DNA of 64,000 bases from Streptomyces sp. NBC_01591 (GCF_035918155.1 NZ_CP109328.1:124001-188000); one strand, 5' to 3'; shown: positions 1 through 9,413, numbered from the stretch's first letter. Numbers and translations: made by a program. Notes: a model not told the origin generated them from the letters alone.

Positions 1-2
1 AC

Positions 3-713
3 CCCCTGCGCGAGGCCCTGGCCGCCATCCGCCCCGAAACCCGGATCGTGGCGATCTGCACCGGCACCTACGTGCTGGCCGCCGCGGGGCTGCTAGACGG
101 CCGCCCCGCCACTACCCACTGGCGCGAAGCCGACCGCCTGCAGCGCATGTTCCCCACCGCGCGCATCAACCCTGACGTCCTCTTCATCGACGACGGCGAG
201 ATCCTCACCTCTGCCGGGGTCGCCGCCGGAATCGACCTGTGCCTGCACATCGTCCGCCGCGACCACGGCAGCGAAATCGCCAACGAGGTCGCCCGCTCGT
301 GCGTCGTACCGCCCTGGCGCGACGGCGGACAGGCTCAGTACATCCAGCGCCCCGTCCCCGACCCCACTGCCCCCGGCACCGCCCCCACACAGGCGTGGAT
401 CATGGAACACCTCGCCGAACCCGTCACTCTGGCCGATATGGCCGCCCACGCCAACGTCAGCGTGCGCACCTTCACCCGCCGCTTCCGCGACGAGGTCGGC
501 ACCAGCCCCGGCCAGTGGCTCGTCCGCCAGCGCGTCGACCTGGCCCGGCACCTGCTGGAGACCACTGACTGGCCCGTCGACCTGGTCGCCGGCCGCGCCG
601 GATTCGGCACCGGTGTCTCCCTGCGCCAGCACCTTCATGCCGCCATCGGGATCACACCCCAGGCATACCGCCGCACCTTCCGCCCCACCCCCGCAACGCT
701 GGGGGGTGGCTAG
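3..713 (+). CDS. GlxA-family AraC-type transcriptional regulator, N-terminus outside window
   Basis: The frame is open from the first bases, so the gene starts before the window and about two thirds of it is visible. The first part is the end of a DJ-1/PfpI-like domain: the AICTGTYVLAAAGLL stretch is the nucleophile-elbow region of GlxA regulators. After a linker comes a C-terminal AraC DNA-binding domain with two helix-turn-helix units; LADMAAHANVSVRTFTRRFR is the first. The protein ends at a TAG in ordinary Streptomyces codon usage. Such proteins activate or repress neighbouring operons, but the likely targets lie to the left and are not visible. Family assignment is secure; the ligand and targets are unknown. 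Confidence 0.88.
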   Translation, partial: PLREALAAIRPETRIVAICTGTYVLAAAGLLDGRPATTHWREADRLQRMFPTARINPDVLFIDDGEILTSAGVAAGIDLCLHIVRRDHGSEIANEVARSCVVPPWRDGGQAQYIQRPVPDPTAPGTAPTQAWIMEHLAEPVTLADMAAHANVSVRTFTRRFRDEVGTSPGQWLVRQRVDLARHLLETTDWPVDLVAGRAGFGTGVSLRQHLHAAIGITPQAYRRTFRPTPATLGGG

Positions 714-767
714 TAGGGCTTTGTTACGTATCTGGGCAAGTGGTCGCCTTGATGGTTTCCTGCAGTT

Positions 768-1154
768 ATGAGGGCGGATGAACTCGCGGCGTGCAGGGCC
801 CGGTTGGAGGAGTTCGCTGGGGAGGTGTTCGCGCCTTTGGCGCGTGCTGATCAGCGGAGGAAGGGCGGGCTGTACCTGCGGGGCCTGCTGCTGGACGGGC
901 ATCGGAAGTCGATGCAGCCGATGGCTGGTCGGCTGGGTGTGGACCACCAGCAATTGCAGCAGTTCATGACCTCGTCGACCTGGCCGGTGGACACGGTTCG
1001 TGCCAGGCTGGCTCGCAGGGCGGTGGCTGTGGTCCGGCCGCAGGTGTGGGCCGTGGACGACACCGGGTTCCCGAAGGACGGAAGGTCCTCGCCCGGGGTG
1101 GCCAGGCAGTACTCCGGCACCCTGGGCAAGGTCGGGAACTGCCAGATAGGGGCC
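768..1154 (+). pseudogene. IS701-family transposase, N-terminal fragment
   Basis: About 129 residues of an IS701-type transposase are intact. They include FAPLARADQRRKGGLYLRGL and the first catalytic aspartate in WAVDDTGFPKDG. At about position 1154 the reading frame runs into the terminal inverted repeat of an IS3 element, and the match to IS701 proteins stops. I searched the right side of the IS pile (after 4213) for the missing C-terminal part and did not find it. A deletion therefore accompanied or followed the insertions. The fragment is non-functional. Confidence 0.85.
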
Positions 1155-1178
1155 TTGACCCCTGATCTTGAACACGGG

Positions 1179-2078
1179 TTATGCGGATTCGGCCAGCGTA
1201 GTTGATGTTGTTCGGAGTGCTCGCTCGTAGGCGATGGGGCTGCGATGTCCGAGGCGGGAGTGGCGTCGGACGGTGTTGTATCGGTGGAGCCAGCGGAGGA
1301 GGTCCAGGTGGGCCTCGTGCTCGGTGTCCCAGGCCCGGCGGCCTTGGAGGGTCTCCCGTTTGCAGGTCGCGTTGAACGACTCGGCGAGTGCGTTGTCCGC
1401 GCTGGAGCCGACCGCGCTCATGGACTGGGTGACGCCGGCTTCGCGGCAGGCATCGGCGAAGGCCCGGCTGCAGTACTGGGCCCCGTGATCGCTGTGGAAA
1501 ATGGCGCCGGTGAGATTGCCGCGGGTCCGTTCGGCCGCATGCAGGGCGTCGATGACGAGGTCGGCCCGCATGTGGTCGGCGATCGCCCACCCCGCCAGGC
1601 GCCGCGAGGCGAGGTCGATCACGGTCGCCAGGTAGCGGAACGTCCCGCCGCTCAGCGGCAGATAGGTGATGTCGCCGACGTACTTGGTGTTGACGTCGGT
1701 GGCGGTGAAGTCGCGGCCGATCAGGGCCGGGACCTTCGCGACGGTGAGGTCGGGGACGGTGGTGCGGTGCCGGCGGCGCAGGCGGAGCCCGGCCAGGCCG
1801 ATGGCCTTCATGACCCGGGCGACGCGTTTGTGGTTCACCACCTCACCCCCGTCGCGAAGCTCGGCGGTGATCCTCGGGACACCGTAGGTGCCGTCCGAGG
1901 CTCGGTGGACGGTGCGTATCAGGGTGGCAAGCCGTGCGTCGGCCGCCTGCCGGGCTGCCCGCAGCGACGCCGTCCGGCGCCAGTAGTAGAAGGTCGACCG
2001 GGCCAGGCCCAGCACACGGCACAACCGCTTCACGCCGTATCGGCGCTGGTGGTCCTCAACGAACTGGCAGCGGTTCAC
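1179..2078 (-). CDS. IS3-family transposase OrfB (DDE integrase)
   Basis: A 299-residue catalytic subunit of an IS3 transposase. The N-terminal HTH_21-like segment (YGVKRLCRVLGLARSTFYYW) precedes an integrase core. The catalytic triad is visible as the D in KYVGDITYLPL, the D in FHSDHGAQYCSR and the E in ALAESFNATCK, about 35 residues apart as in the rve family. The start overlaps the orfA stop by 4 bp (2075-2078). In IS3 elements this arrangement normally allows a programmed -1 frameshift that makes an OrfAB fusion. All expected motifs are present, so the gene looks functional. Confidence 0.93.
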   Translation of the reverse strand: MNRCQFVEDHQRRYGVKRLCRVLGLARSTFYYWRRTASLRAARQAADARLATLIRTVHRASDGTYGVPRITAELRDGGEVVNHKRVARVMKAIGLAGLRLRRRHRTTVPDLTVAKVPALIGRDFTATDVNTKYVGDITYLPLSGGTFRYLATVIDLASRRLAGWAIADHMRADLVIDALHAAERTRGNLTGAIFHSDHGAQYCSRAFADACREAGVTQSMSAVGSSADNALAESFNATCKRETLQGRRAWDTEHEAHLDLLRWLHRYNTVRRHSRLGHRSPIAYERALRTTSTTLAESA

Positions 2079-2383
2079 CAGCCCGTCTCCGCCGCGAAAT
2101 AGCGGGCCGCCTTGCGCAGGATCTCGCGTTCCTTCTTCAGCTCGGCGTTTTCCCGTCGCAGGGCGGCGACCTCGGCTTCCAGCGCCGACGGCACTACCGG
2201 GGCTGAAGACGGGGCGGTCGAACGGCGGCCCCGCGGGCAGCCGGAGCCGGCCACCCGGATCCAGTTCCGCAGGGTCTCCGGGTTGATCCCCAGGTCCGCG
2301 GCAACCTGCTTGATCGTCGCTTCCGGCCGCGACTCGTACAACGCGACCGCATCCGCCTTGAACTCGGCGGAGTAGTGCTTCAT
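2075..2383 (-). CDS. IS3-family transposase OrfA (helix-turn-helix)
   Basis: A small DNA-binding subunit of about 102 residues. The start was set at the ATG giving MKHYSAEFKADAVALYESRP, the usual beginning of this family; the frame stays open 13 codons further upstream. An HTH_Tnp_1 domain (VAADLGINPETLRNWIR) is followed by a basic, then coiled-coil segment (ALEAEVAALRRENAELKKER) that multimerises with OrfB in known IS3 proteins. It ends 4 bp inside orfB. Confidence 0.92.
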   Translation of the reverse strand: MKHYSAEFKADAVALYESRPEATIKQVAADLGINPETLRNWIRVAGSGCPRGRRSTAPSSAPVVPSALEAEVAALRRENAELKKEREILRKAARYFAAETGW

Positions 2384-2451
2384 GACCACGACACGTCCAT
2401 CTCTCAGATCCTCAAGATCCACTATCTCGAGTGTCCAAGATCAGGGGTGAG

Positions 2452-4192
2452 GGCCCAAGGCCGGGTAGTTAGCGTTTTCGCTGGTCACGCAAGGGGAGTT
2501 GGGGTCCATGTTGTGGCGGCGTAGAGGCCGGGGCCGAGTTTGTGGATGAGGCCGGTCTCGGCCCATCTGGAGGCGCCAGAGGCGGTCGGGGTCCTTCTCG
2601 AGCAGGGCCAGGATTCGGTGCCGGCGGCGCTTGGCGAGGGCGGTGTGCCGGTCGTCGCGGGAGACGGCGGGGAGCTGAGGGTGGGATTCCGGAGGCTCGA
2701 GGATGTTGATGTCGAGACCGGTGACGGTGCAGGTGTTGTCGGGCCTGCCGTCCTCGTGGCGGGTGCTGTAGCGGGACATCGGTGACTTGACCTTGCGGGT
2801 GCTGACCCGCTGGCGTCTGGGCGGGAGGAGGCGGGTCAGGATCCGGTGGCCGATCAGTCCGGGACGACCGGCATCGACGGGGTCGGTGATGACGGCGGCG
2901 GCCTGGACGACCTGGTCACGGGCGGTCTGGAGGGCGACGGTGAAGCAGCAGCGGTCCGGGTCGGTGCCCGGCAGCGACTCCGCGGCCTCGACCATCACGG
3001 TCCGCAGGGTCTGGTAGAGAGTGAGCAGGGCCCACATCTCCTGTTCGACGCCGGCCGGGTCGCCCGAACGCAGGACGCGCCCGTTCATGATCGTGTGGCG
3101 GAGCGCGTAGTACGCCGATTCGTGTTCCCACCGCTGGTGGTAGAGACCTGCCAGCACGGCCGCCGGGTAGCGGCGGGCGTCGGTCAGGGTAGTGACCAGC
3201 CGGTAGGAGCCTGCGAAGACGGTCCCGCCCGCGCAGGTCACCGTGATGGTCGCGTCGATGACACGGACTTTCTCCGTACCGATCACCGACAGGTACGAGC
3301 CGTCACCGAGACGCGTCAGGACCGGAGTGCGGCGGTTGGCCCGGAGCCGGCCCAGCACCTGAGCGCCGGTCGCGTTCACGGCAGCGAGGAAGCTGTTGCC
3401 GTCGAAGCCCTTGTCCCACAGGACCAGCATGTCCGGCCGCAGCAGATGCAGTAGCCGTGAGGCGTAACCGGTTTCGCCGCCGGACGGTGGCCCGAACACC
3501 GCGCCGATGAGCGCCCTGGTCCCGGTCTCGACCAGCGTCATCAACTCCATGGTCGGATAGCCGTGGTGAGACGTCCGCCCCAGCCAGCCCCGGTTCCGCT
3601 CGGAGTCGGCGACCTTCTGTGAACTGCACCCGTCGAACGACACCGTCCGGAACGGACCGAATCGCACCCCCGGTGTCGTCGGCCGGGCCAGCGGACCGGC
3701 CAGCACCTCGAACAGTGCCCGAACCGGTGCGGCTCCAAGCCGACGGCGCAGATCACGCAGGGCCTTCGGCGTCGGACCGGCCACCGAAACCCCGTCCAGG
3801 CCCGCCGCCAGCTTGTCCCAGACCAACCGGTATCCGACCTCGGGGAACAGGCACATCGCGAGCAGGAAGTACACCCCCACCCGCGACGGGAGATCACGCA
3901 GTCGCCGCTGTATCGACCGCGTCTCCTCCAGGACCGCGTCGACCAGCTCAAACGGCACGACGGCTGTCAGCTCGCCCAGATGCCCCGGCGCGAACCGGCC
4001 CGCCGCCACGGTGACCGTACGGGTGATGGCCACTACCGGGGCCGAAAGGACATGATGAAACGGCAACGGACCTCCTCGGGAACAAGCTGTCTTGGACGAC
4101 TGTCTGTACCAACGAGCTCCGTTGCTCCACGCCGAGAATCCCTCAACGGGCTTGCGTGACCAGCGAAAACGCTAACTACCCGGCCTTGGGCC
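2452..4192 (-). mobile_element. IS4-family insertion sequence with 42-bp perfect inverted repeats
   Basis: The ends are exact inverted repeats of 42 bp: 2452-2493 and 4151-4192, the inner part reading CGCTAACTACCCGGCCTTGG on the right. The single transposase gene lies between them on the minus strand. The left end abuts the IS3 element. The right end abuts a short sequence that resembles an IS3 terminus (4193-4213). The perfect termini suggest a fairly recent insertion, although the transposase gene itself is damaged at its 3' end. Confidence 0.9.
2485..4066 (-). pseudogene. IS4-family transposase with a frameshifted C-terminus
   Basis: The protein starts with the IS4 N-terminal domain (FELVDAVLEETRSIQRRLRD, LVWDKLAAGL) followed by a DDE core. 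FDGCSSQKVAD carries the first Asp, LVLWDKGFDGNSF the second, and YALRHTIMNGRVLRS lies in the C-terminal catalytic part. After DPDRLWR the expected tail is interrupted. The continuous frame reads on through the inverted repeat to a stop at 2441-2443 outside the element. The alternative frame contains the family-like tail AETGLIHKLGPGLYAATTW and stops at a TGA inside the repeat (2485-2487). I infer a small deletion and frameshift near 2560-2590. Whether the extended protein is active is unknown. Confidence 0.85.
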
Positions 4193-4213
4193 TTGACCCC
4201 GGGTTTTGGACAC
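4193..4213. repeat. IS3-like terminal sequence, orphan
   Basis: TTGACCCCGGGTTTTGGACA and the next base match the left terminus of the IS3 element (1155-1175) at 17 of 21 positions, and both are preceded by GGGCC. No IS3 gene follows, so this looks like the end of a second IS3-type element largely lost by deletion. It may also have served as the target of the IS4 insertion. Confidence 0.5.
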
Positions 4214-4462
4214 CGGAGAGACTTTCGCGTTTCAGCTCGATACCCGAGACCAGAAGGACGCGGTCGGCCGCGTAGTGAGGGCAGCACAGGCGGTGCCACG
4301 TCAGGGTGAGGCGGTCCCGGCTGCGATGCAGGGTTGCGGTCCCTGCGCGACCCGGACAAGGTTCTGGACAAAGCCGAGGCGGAGTAACGGATGCGCTGCT
4401 ACGTCCCTCTGACGAGGTCGGGACGGGGTGCCGTCACACAGGGACGGGCATATTGTCCGTAT

Positions 4463-4885
4463 ATGGGTGACGTGCGGTGCGGCTGGTGCGGTGCGCGGCT
4501 GTCGGGATCCGAGGCCCGCGGGCGCCGGTACTGCCGGCCGGCTCACCGGCAGGCGGCTTGGCGGGCCCGGCGCCGTTGGCGGGAGGCAGCGCCCGCGCGG
4601 AAAGGGGTGGCCGCGGCCGGTGAGCTCCTGTTGCTGCACGTCACAAGCGTCGCGCGGCTACCCGTGGAGCCGCCTCGCCCGGGTTCGCCCGTGGGCTGGA
4701 ACTGCGCTGCCGTGGCCCGGGTATCTGATCTGGCCGGACAGCTGGTCCGTGCGGCGGTGCTGGCGGATCGGCGGGCCGGGGCGAGCTGGGCACAGATCGG
4801 TGCGGGGCTGGGGATCAGCGCCGAGGCGGCCCGCAGCCGCTTCGGGCGCAGCCGCAGAGCCGCGCCTGCCGGCCGGGGCGGGTGA
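4463..4885 (+). CDS. Small zinc-finger/HTH-like hypothetical protein
   Basis: A 140-residue protein of unknown function; the ATG at 4463 was chosen because upstream codons look non-coding. The N-terminus holds a possible zinc site (CGWCGARL, then YCRPAHR) followed by an arginine-rich stretch. The C-terminal third looks like a helix-turn-helix (ASWAQIGAGLGISAEAARSR), as in small sigma-like or Streptomyces DNA-binding proteins. Its stop overlaps the start region of the following phosphatase gene, suggesting co-translation. A role as partner or regulator of that phosphatase is possible but not shown. Confidence 0.7.
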   Translation: MGDVRCGWCGARLSGSEARGRRYCRPAHRQAAWRARRRWREAAPARKGVAAAGELLLLHVTSVARLPVEPPRPGSPVGWNCAAVARVSDLAGQLVRAAVLADRRAGASWAQIGAGLGISAEAARSRFGRSRRAAPAGRGG

Positions 4886-4890
4886 CGGCC

Positions 4891-7023
4891 ATGCGGGGCC
4901 CTGCTGTCCCTGCAAGTGCTGCCGGCCCCGGAAAGGGGCTGCTGGATGCGGTCCTGGTCGACGTCATGCGGGATACCGGCGCATCGGTGGGCCTGGTGTT
5001 TCTGCTGCCGCCGGGGGAGCGGGTGCTGCGGCTGGTGCTGGCTTCCGGGATGTCCCGGGAGATCGCCGCTCCCTGGGCCCGTGTTCCCATCAATGCGGCG
5101 ATCCCGGTGGCGGACGCCGTGCGCCAGAGGTGCCTGGTCTGGCTGGGCAGCCAGGAGGAGATCGCCCGCCGCTACCCCCGGGTCGGCATCGTCCTGCCGT
5201 ACGACTTCAGGGTCGCCGCAGCCCCGATCACCGACGGCACCACCGTGTGGGGCGGCATCGTGCTGCTGTGGCCCGTCCGGCACCCGGCGCAGCTCAGTGC
5301 GGCCGAGCAGGAGACGATCACCGCCTGCTGCCGGCGCGCGGCACCGCTCTTGCAACAGGCCGCCGACAGCGGCCGTCCGCTGGGGTTCGCCGACGAACCC
5401 CGTCTGCTGCCTGCGCTGCACTCCCGCGAGGCCGACTCGGCCCGGGCCGTGGCCGCCCTGGACTGTGCCGAGCGGCTGCCCGTGGGCTGCTGCGCGCTCG
5501 ATCTGGACGGCCGACTCACCTACATCAACCCCGCCGGCGCCGGACTGGTCGGTGCCGGTGCCGCCTCCCTGCTGGGCAAACGCCCATGGGAGGTACTTCT
5601 GTGGCTGTACGACCCGGTGTTCGAAGACCGCTACCGGGAGGCGGTGGTCTCCCGGCAGCCCACCTCCTTCACCGCCAGGCGTCCGCCCGACATCCGGCTG
5701 TCCTTCCAGCTCTACCCTCATGACAGCGGCATCAGCGTCCACATCACCCCCACCGCCGGGGATCCGACCGCCACAGCGGCCAAGGCCGCGGCCCCATCCC
5801 CCGCCGGGCTCGTCGGCGCGACGGGGCTGTACCACCTGACGCACCTTGCCACCGCCCTAGCCGAGGCCGTCAGCGTGCAGGACGTGGTCGAACTTGCCGC
5901 CGACCAGATCGTGCCGGCCTTCGGCCCGAAGGCGCTGGCTCTTCTCACGGTGAACGACGGACGGCTGCGGATCACCGGCTACCGAGGCTACAGCCCGGAA
6001 CTAATGGACCGCTTCGACGCGGCCCCCCTGACCTCTGACATCCCCGCTGCACATGTCATCACCACAGGTGTGGCCAGCTTCTTCGCCACCTTCACCGATC
6101 TCAAGAGGGCCTACCCTCCTGCCGTGCACCAGGACGAGATGGCAGGCTGGGCCTTCCTCCCCCTGATCGTGTCAGGACGCCCGGTCGGCTCCCTGGTCCT
6201 CGCCTACGACCAGCCTCGGCCCTTCCCGCCCGCCGAGCGGGCCATGCTCACGTCATTGACCGGCCTGATCGCCCAGGCCTTGGACCGCGCCCGCCTCTAC
6301 GACGCCAACCACACTCTCGCCCACACCCTGCAGACCGGACTGCTGCCGCACACCCTCCCGCGCCTCACTGGCTTTGACGTCGCCGCCCGCTACCGGCCAG
6401 CCGGTCACGGCATGGACATCGGCGGCGACTTCTACGACCTCATCGTCTGCACACCCACGACGGCCGCCGCGGTGATCGGCGACGTGCAAGGCCACAACAC
6501 CACCGCCGCCGCCCTCATGGGACAGGTCCGCACCGCCGTCCACGCCTACGCCGCCACCGCCAGCGCCTCCCCCGGCGCGGTCCTCGCCTGCACCAACCGC
6601 CTCCTGGCCGACCTCGACCCCGGCCTGTTCGCCAGCTGCCTCATCGCCCACCTCGACCACACCCACCACCGCGCGCTTCTCGCCACGGCCGGACACCCCC
6701 CGGCCCTGCTCCGCCACCCCGACGGGCACACCGACATCCTTCGCGTGCCGCCAGGGCTGCTGCTGGGCATCGACCCGGACGCCGACTACCCCACCACCGA
6801 GATCCCCCTCCCTCCCGGCGCCGTCCTCGCCCTGTACACCGACGGACTCGTCGAAACCCCCGGCACCGACATCGACGACGCCACCAACACGCTCGCCGGC
6901 CACCTGGCAGCAGCGGAACCCGAGAACCTCGACGCCCTCGCCGATGTCCTCCTCCACCACGCCGAACAATCCGCGCCGGGTGCAGATCCAATGAGGGTTC
7001 TGGCGATCAAGCCGCTGGTATGA
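4891..7023 (+). CDS. SpoIIE/RsbU-type PP2C phosphatase with GAF-PAS-GAF sensor, C-terminus cut by IS
   Basis: A multidomain signalling phosphatase of about 710 residues: GAF-like (about 10-150), PAS (about 185-290), GAF (about 315-470) and a SpoIIE/PP2C catalytic domain (about 490 to the end). Metal-binding motifs MDIGGDFYDLI, IGDVQGHNTTAAALMG and LYTDGLVETPG are intact. Such proteins dephosphorylate anti-anti-sigma factors in response to ligands or stress. ATG 4891 is preferred over GTG 4882 because GGGGCGG lies 9 bp upstream of it. The last 15 codons come from an ISKra4 terminus that begins at 6978. The normal family ending (APRTDD-type) is therefore missing and the stop is supplied by the IS, so activity is uncertain. 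Confidence 0.9.
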   Translation: MRGPAVPASAAGPGKGLLDAVLVDVMRDTGASVGLVFLLPPGERVLRLVLASGMSREIAAPWARVPINAAIPVADAVRQRCLVWLGSQEEIARRYPRVGIVLPYDFRVAAAPITDGTTVWGGIVLLWPVRHPAQLSAAEQETITACCRRAAPLLQQAADSGRPLGFADEPRLLPALHSREADSARAVAALDCAERLPVGCCALDLDGRLTYINPAGAGLVGAGAASLLGKRPWEVLLWLYDPVFEDRYREAVVSRQPTSFTARRPPDIRLSFQLYPHDSGISVHITPTAGDPTATAAKAAAPSPAGLVGATGLYHLTHLATALAEAVSVQDVVELAADQIVPAFGPKALALLTVNDGRLRITGYRGYSPELMDRFDAAPLTSDIPAAHVITTGVASFFATFTDLKRAYPPAVHQDEMAGWAFLPLIVSGRPVGSLVLAYDQPRPFPPAERAMLTSLTGLIAQALDRARLYDANHTLAHTLQTGLLPHTLPRLTGFDVAARYRPAGHGMDIGGDFYDLIVCTPTTAAAVIGDVQGHNTTAAALMGQVRTAVHAYAATASASPGAVLACTNRLLADLDPGLFASCLIAHLDHTHHRALLATAGHPPALLRHPDGHTDILRVPPGLLLGIDPDADYPTTEIPLPPGAVLALYTDGLVETPGTDIDDATNTLAGHLAAAEPENLDALADVLLHHAEQSAPGADPMRVLAIKPLV

Positions 7024-8530
7024 GCGTGTCGCGGTATCGGGCCTGGTGGTTGCGCGTGAACTCCTGTGTCTCGTGCCAGGCCCAGTAGGTGTCGAAGTCG
7101 CCGTTGCTGCGCAGGGCACGGAGTTTCAGGACGGCTTCGGCGCCGGAGAGGCCCCAGCGGGCTCCGGTGATGTCGAGGCGGTCTTTGACCAGGTGGCGGC
7201 ACGCCCCCTCGATGATCCCGGTGGCGATCGGGAAGCCTTCGGTCAGCGCGGTGTCGTAACGCAGGTAGGCGGCCTTGTTCTTCAGGTAACCGACGGCGTC
7301 GTCGATACCCTTGCGTGAGCCAGGCCTGAGCCCGACGGCGTCGGCGGCGGCGCTGATCGAGGCCGCGGCCTGCTCGGAGCCTCCGGCCAGGATGGTACGG
7401 GCCTGTCCGGCGACCCAGGCCTCGGCCGCGCGGTCGCCGGCCGGGTGCAGGCAGTGCGCGGCGCCCCACAGGTATTCGAGCACGTGGATGATGTCGATGA
7501 CGATGTGCACGGTGACGTTCCGGCGTGCTGCCTCGGCTCGGATGAGGTCGAGCTGGTGCCGGGCGCCGTCGACCAGCACGACCCAGGTCCGGCGGTGGGC
7601 GGGGTCGCGGGCTTCGGCCTGGTCGAATACCGCGGCGATGACTTGTTCGGCGGTGTCGTTCACCGAGCCGCACAGCCACTTGGACCTGGCTCTCGGTCCC
7701 GGGCGACACTCCTTCGCGGGGTCGGCGGGGTCGGCGATGATGTCGTCGACGCCGCGGACGGCGGGCTCGGTGTCGTAGACGGTGCCCAGGGTGGCCATCC
7801 GTTTGCGGCCGTGCTTCTCCCCGGGCGCGAGCCTGGTCGCCATCTTGTTGCCGCTCTTGGTCGCAGCGGCCTTCGCCGTGGCCTCGCGCAGCGCCTCGGG
7901 CCTTATCACCACGCCCTTGCCGTCGGTGGACAGCACCAGCAGCGTGGCGTCGGTGCACGGCTCGGGCACCAGGGCCTGGTAGAAAGCGTCGATGCCGGCC
8001 GCGGCGGCCACGGCGAGCTCCTGGACCTGCCTGTGGCCGACCCCGGCGCCGGTCAGCGCGTTGACGCGGTCGACCGCCTCGGCGAAGGAGCCGCGGGCGG
8101 ACTCGGTGGCGGCGAGCCTGGCCAGCCCATGGCTGTGCATCCCGGCCGGCATGTTCAGCGCGGCGTCGGCCAGGTGCAGATCCGCCGAGCCGGTGGCCCG
8201 GTAGGCGATCCGGGTCGCGGTGACCTTCCCGAACACCGTGGCCAGGATCCGGCGTCGGCCCCGCTCGATCCGGGTGCGTTCAACCCCGGTCTCATCGACC
8301 ACCTGCCCGGCCCGCCGCTCGCGCACCGCGCGCAGATCCAGATGGTCCTGGAACAGCTGCCGGGTCACCTCGCGCATGCGCGCCGCGAGCAGGTCTTCCA
8401 GCCCTGAATGCGTCAACGCGGCGGCGTCCGGCGACGTCAGATCCTTGGCGACCTGCTCGAACAGGCCGCGGGCGGCGGCGAACGCGGTCTCGGCCACCGC
8501 CGGACCGCCGGTCTCCAGGGCGGCGCTCAC
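7007..8530 (-). CDS. ISKra4-family transposase
   Basis: A transposase of about 507 residues, using the GTG at 8530 that overlaps the stop of the upstream accessory gene. Recognisable segments are VLSTDGKGVVIRPEALRE (first catalytic Asp region), TWVVLVDGARHQLDLI (second) and the conserved tail EGACRHLVKDRLDITGARWG with the terminal Glu region, ending in WAWHETQEFTRNHQ. Length and motifs fit full-length ISKra4 enzymes. The frame stays open further upstream (to 8686), but that part is the shadow of the accessory gene. Confidence 0.92.
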   Translation of the reverse strand: MSAALETGGPAVAETAFAAARGLFEQVAKDLTSPDAAALTHSGLEDLLAARMREVTRQLFQDHLDLRAVRERRAGQVVDETGVERTRIERGRRRILATVFGKVTATRIAYRATGSADLHLADAALNMPAGMHSHGLARLAATESARGSFAEAVDRVNALTGAGVGHRQVQELAVAAAAGIDAFYQALVPEPCTDATLLVLSTDGKGVVIRPEALREATAKAAATKSGNKMATRLAPGEKHGRKRMATLGTVYDTEPAVRGVDDIIADPADPAKECRPGPRARSKWLCGSVNDTAEQVIAAVFDQAEARDPAHRRTWVVLVDGARHQLDLIRAEAARRNVTVHIVIDIIHVLEYLWGAAHCLHPAGDRAAEAWVAGQARTILAGGSEQAAASISAAADAVGLRPGSRKGIDDAVGYLKNKAAYLRYDTALTEGFPIATGIIEGACRHLVKDRLDITGARWGLSGAEAVLKLRALRSNGDFDTYWAWHETQEFTRNHQARYRDTLIPAA

Positions 8531-9027
8531 CAGCCCAACTCCCGTCCGTCCACCCTGAACAGCCCCGGCGCAGTCTCGGCCAGGATCCCCCGCTCCACCA
8601 GGCGCTTCAGCTTCGAGCGCATGCCCTCCACGTGACGGGCCTCGGTCTGAAGCCCCAGCTCCACGCACACGTCCTTGCACCGCCACGCCGACCCCGACGT
8701 CGCGAACAGCGCGGTGATCCGCTGGTAGTCCGGCGACATCACCGTCACATCGCCCGCGGCCTCGGCGGCCAGCAGCGCCGCGGCAACATCGACCGGCCCG
8801 GACGCCGCCGGCACGGAGACATCACGTGTGGCCACCGGACCGTCGGCCAGCACCTGCTTCACCGTCTCCCGCGTGATCTGCAACCGGGACAGTTCAGCTT
8901 CCGCCTGGGACACCGCTTCGGAAAGCTCTGCGATCTGCTTGCGCAACTCCGCGACCCTGGCCCGGCATTCACTCTCTCTGGCATCCAACGCGGCCATCAA
9001 CGACGGCACCACACCACCCCGCCTCAC
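8527..9027 (-). CDS. IS-associated coiled-coil/winged-helix accessory protein
   Basis: A 166-residue protein (or 156 from an internal ATG at 8997). The N-terminal coiled coil (residues about 12-55, ELRKQIAELSEAVSQAEAEL) precedes a winged-helix-like domain with DYQRITALF and EGMRSKLKRLVERGIL. Its stop overlaps the transposase start by 4 bp, so it is translated with the transposase and is part of the element. A second protein of the same design sits in an unrelated IS5 element (47329-47793). Function is unknown; DNA-end binding or target choice is a reasonable guess. Confidence 0.75.
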   Translation of the reverse strand: MRRGGVVPSLMAALDARESECRARVAELRKQIAELSEAVSQAEAELSRLQITRETVKQVLADGPVATRDVSVPAASGPVDVAAALLAAEAAGDVTVMSPDYQRITALFATSGSAWRCKDVCVELGLQTEARHVEGMRSKLKRLVERGILAETAPGLFRVDGRELGW

Positions 9028-9413
9028 CCGGTGCCCGCACCCACGGCCGGCTCACCTCGCCGACGTTAGAGACCGCCCCACACCGGCACATCCCGAACCT
9101 CTGCGAATCACCCCAACGAAGCACCCTCACAAGATCTGCACCCATCGAAGTTAGTCGGGTGGAGTGGGCTGACCTGGGGCGACTGAGTTGGATGTCAAGG
9201 GGGAGGCTGGCCATTCACTCAGGAGATGCCCGACAGCGGTTGAGAGTGAAGGCCGTATATGAGGATGCTTGCACGGCAATTAGCGCTGGTCACGGCTCCG
9301 CTAGCAGGCGAGGCTTCCGCCTCATGGGTCGACCGGATGGCGCGGCTGAATAGGTCTTCGCCAGCAGCGGTCGCAGATTCTGATGGGCCCCTTGCGTGGG
9401 AGCTATCAGTTGA

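Larger units (their letters stand above)
1155..2450 (-). mobile_element. IS3-family insertion sequence, apparently complete
   Basis: The element holds the two-gene IS3 arrangement (orfA then orfB, minus strand) and is bounded by imperfect inverted repeats of about 20 bp. TGACCCCTGATCTTGAACAC lies at 1156-1175, and the complement of 2431-2450 reads TCACCCCTGATCTTGGACAC (18 of 20 match). It is inserted in an IS701 transposase gene on its left and abuts an IS4 element on its right, so no target duplication can be read. Exact outer ends are uncertain by a few bases. Confidence 0.85.
6978..9143 (-). mobile_element. ISKra4-family insertion sequence with accessory gene
   Basis: The termini are imperfect inverted repeats: 6978-7000 (GGGTGCAGATCC and so on) against the complement of 9121-9143, matching at 19 of 23 positions. 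Between them lie, on the minus strand, an accessory coiled-coil/HTH gene and an overlapping transposase. The left end is inside the 3' end of the phosphatase gene. No convincing target duplication was seen, and the sequence after 9143 does not continue the phosphatase, so a deletion beside the IS is likely. Confidence 0.87.

Noticed and set aside
6968..9153. Target-site duplication around the ISKra4 element
   Set aside because: Flanks (AATCCGCGCC and ATCGAAGTTA) do not match, so no duplication can be claimed.
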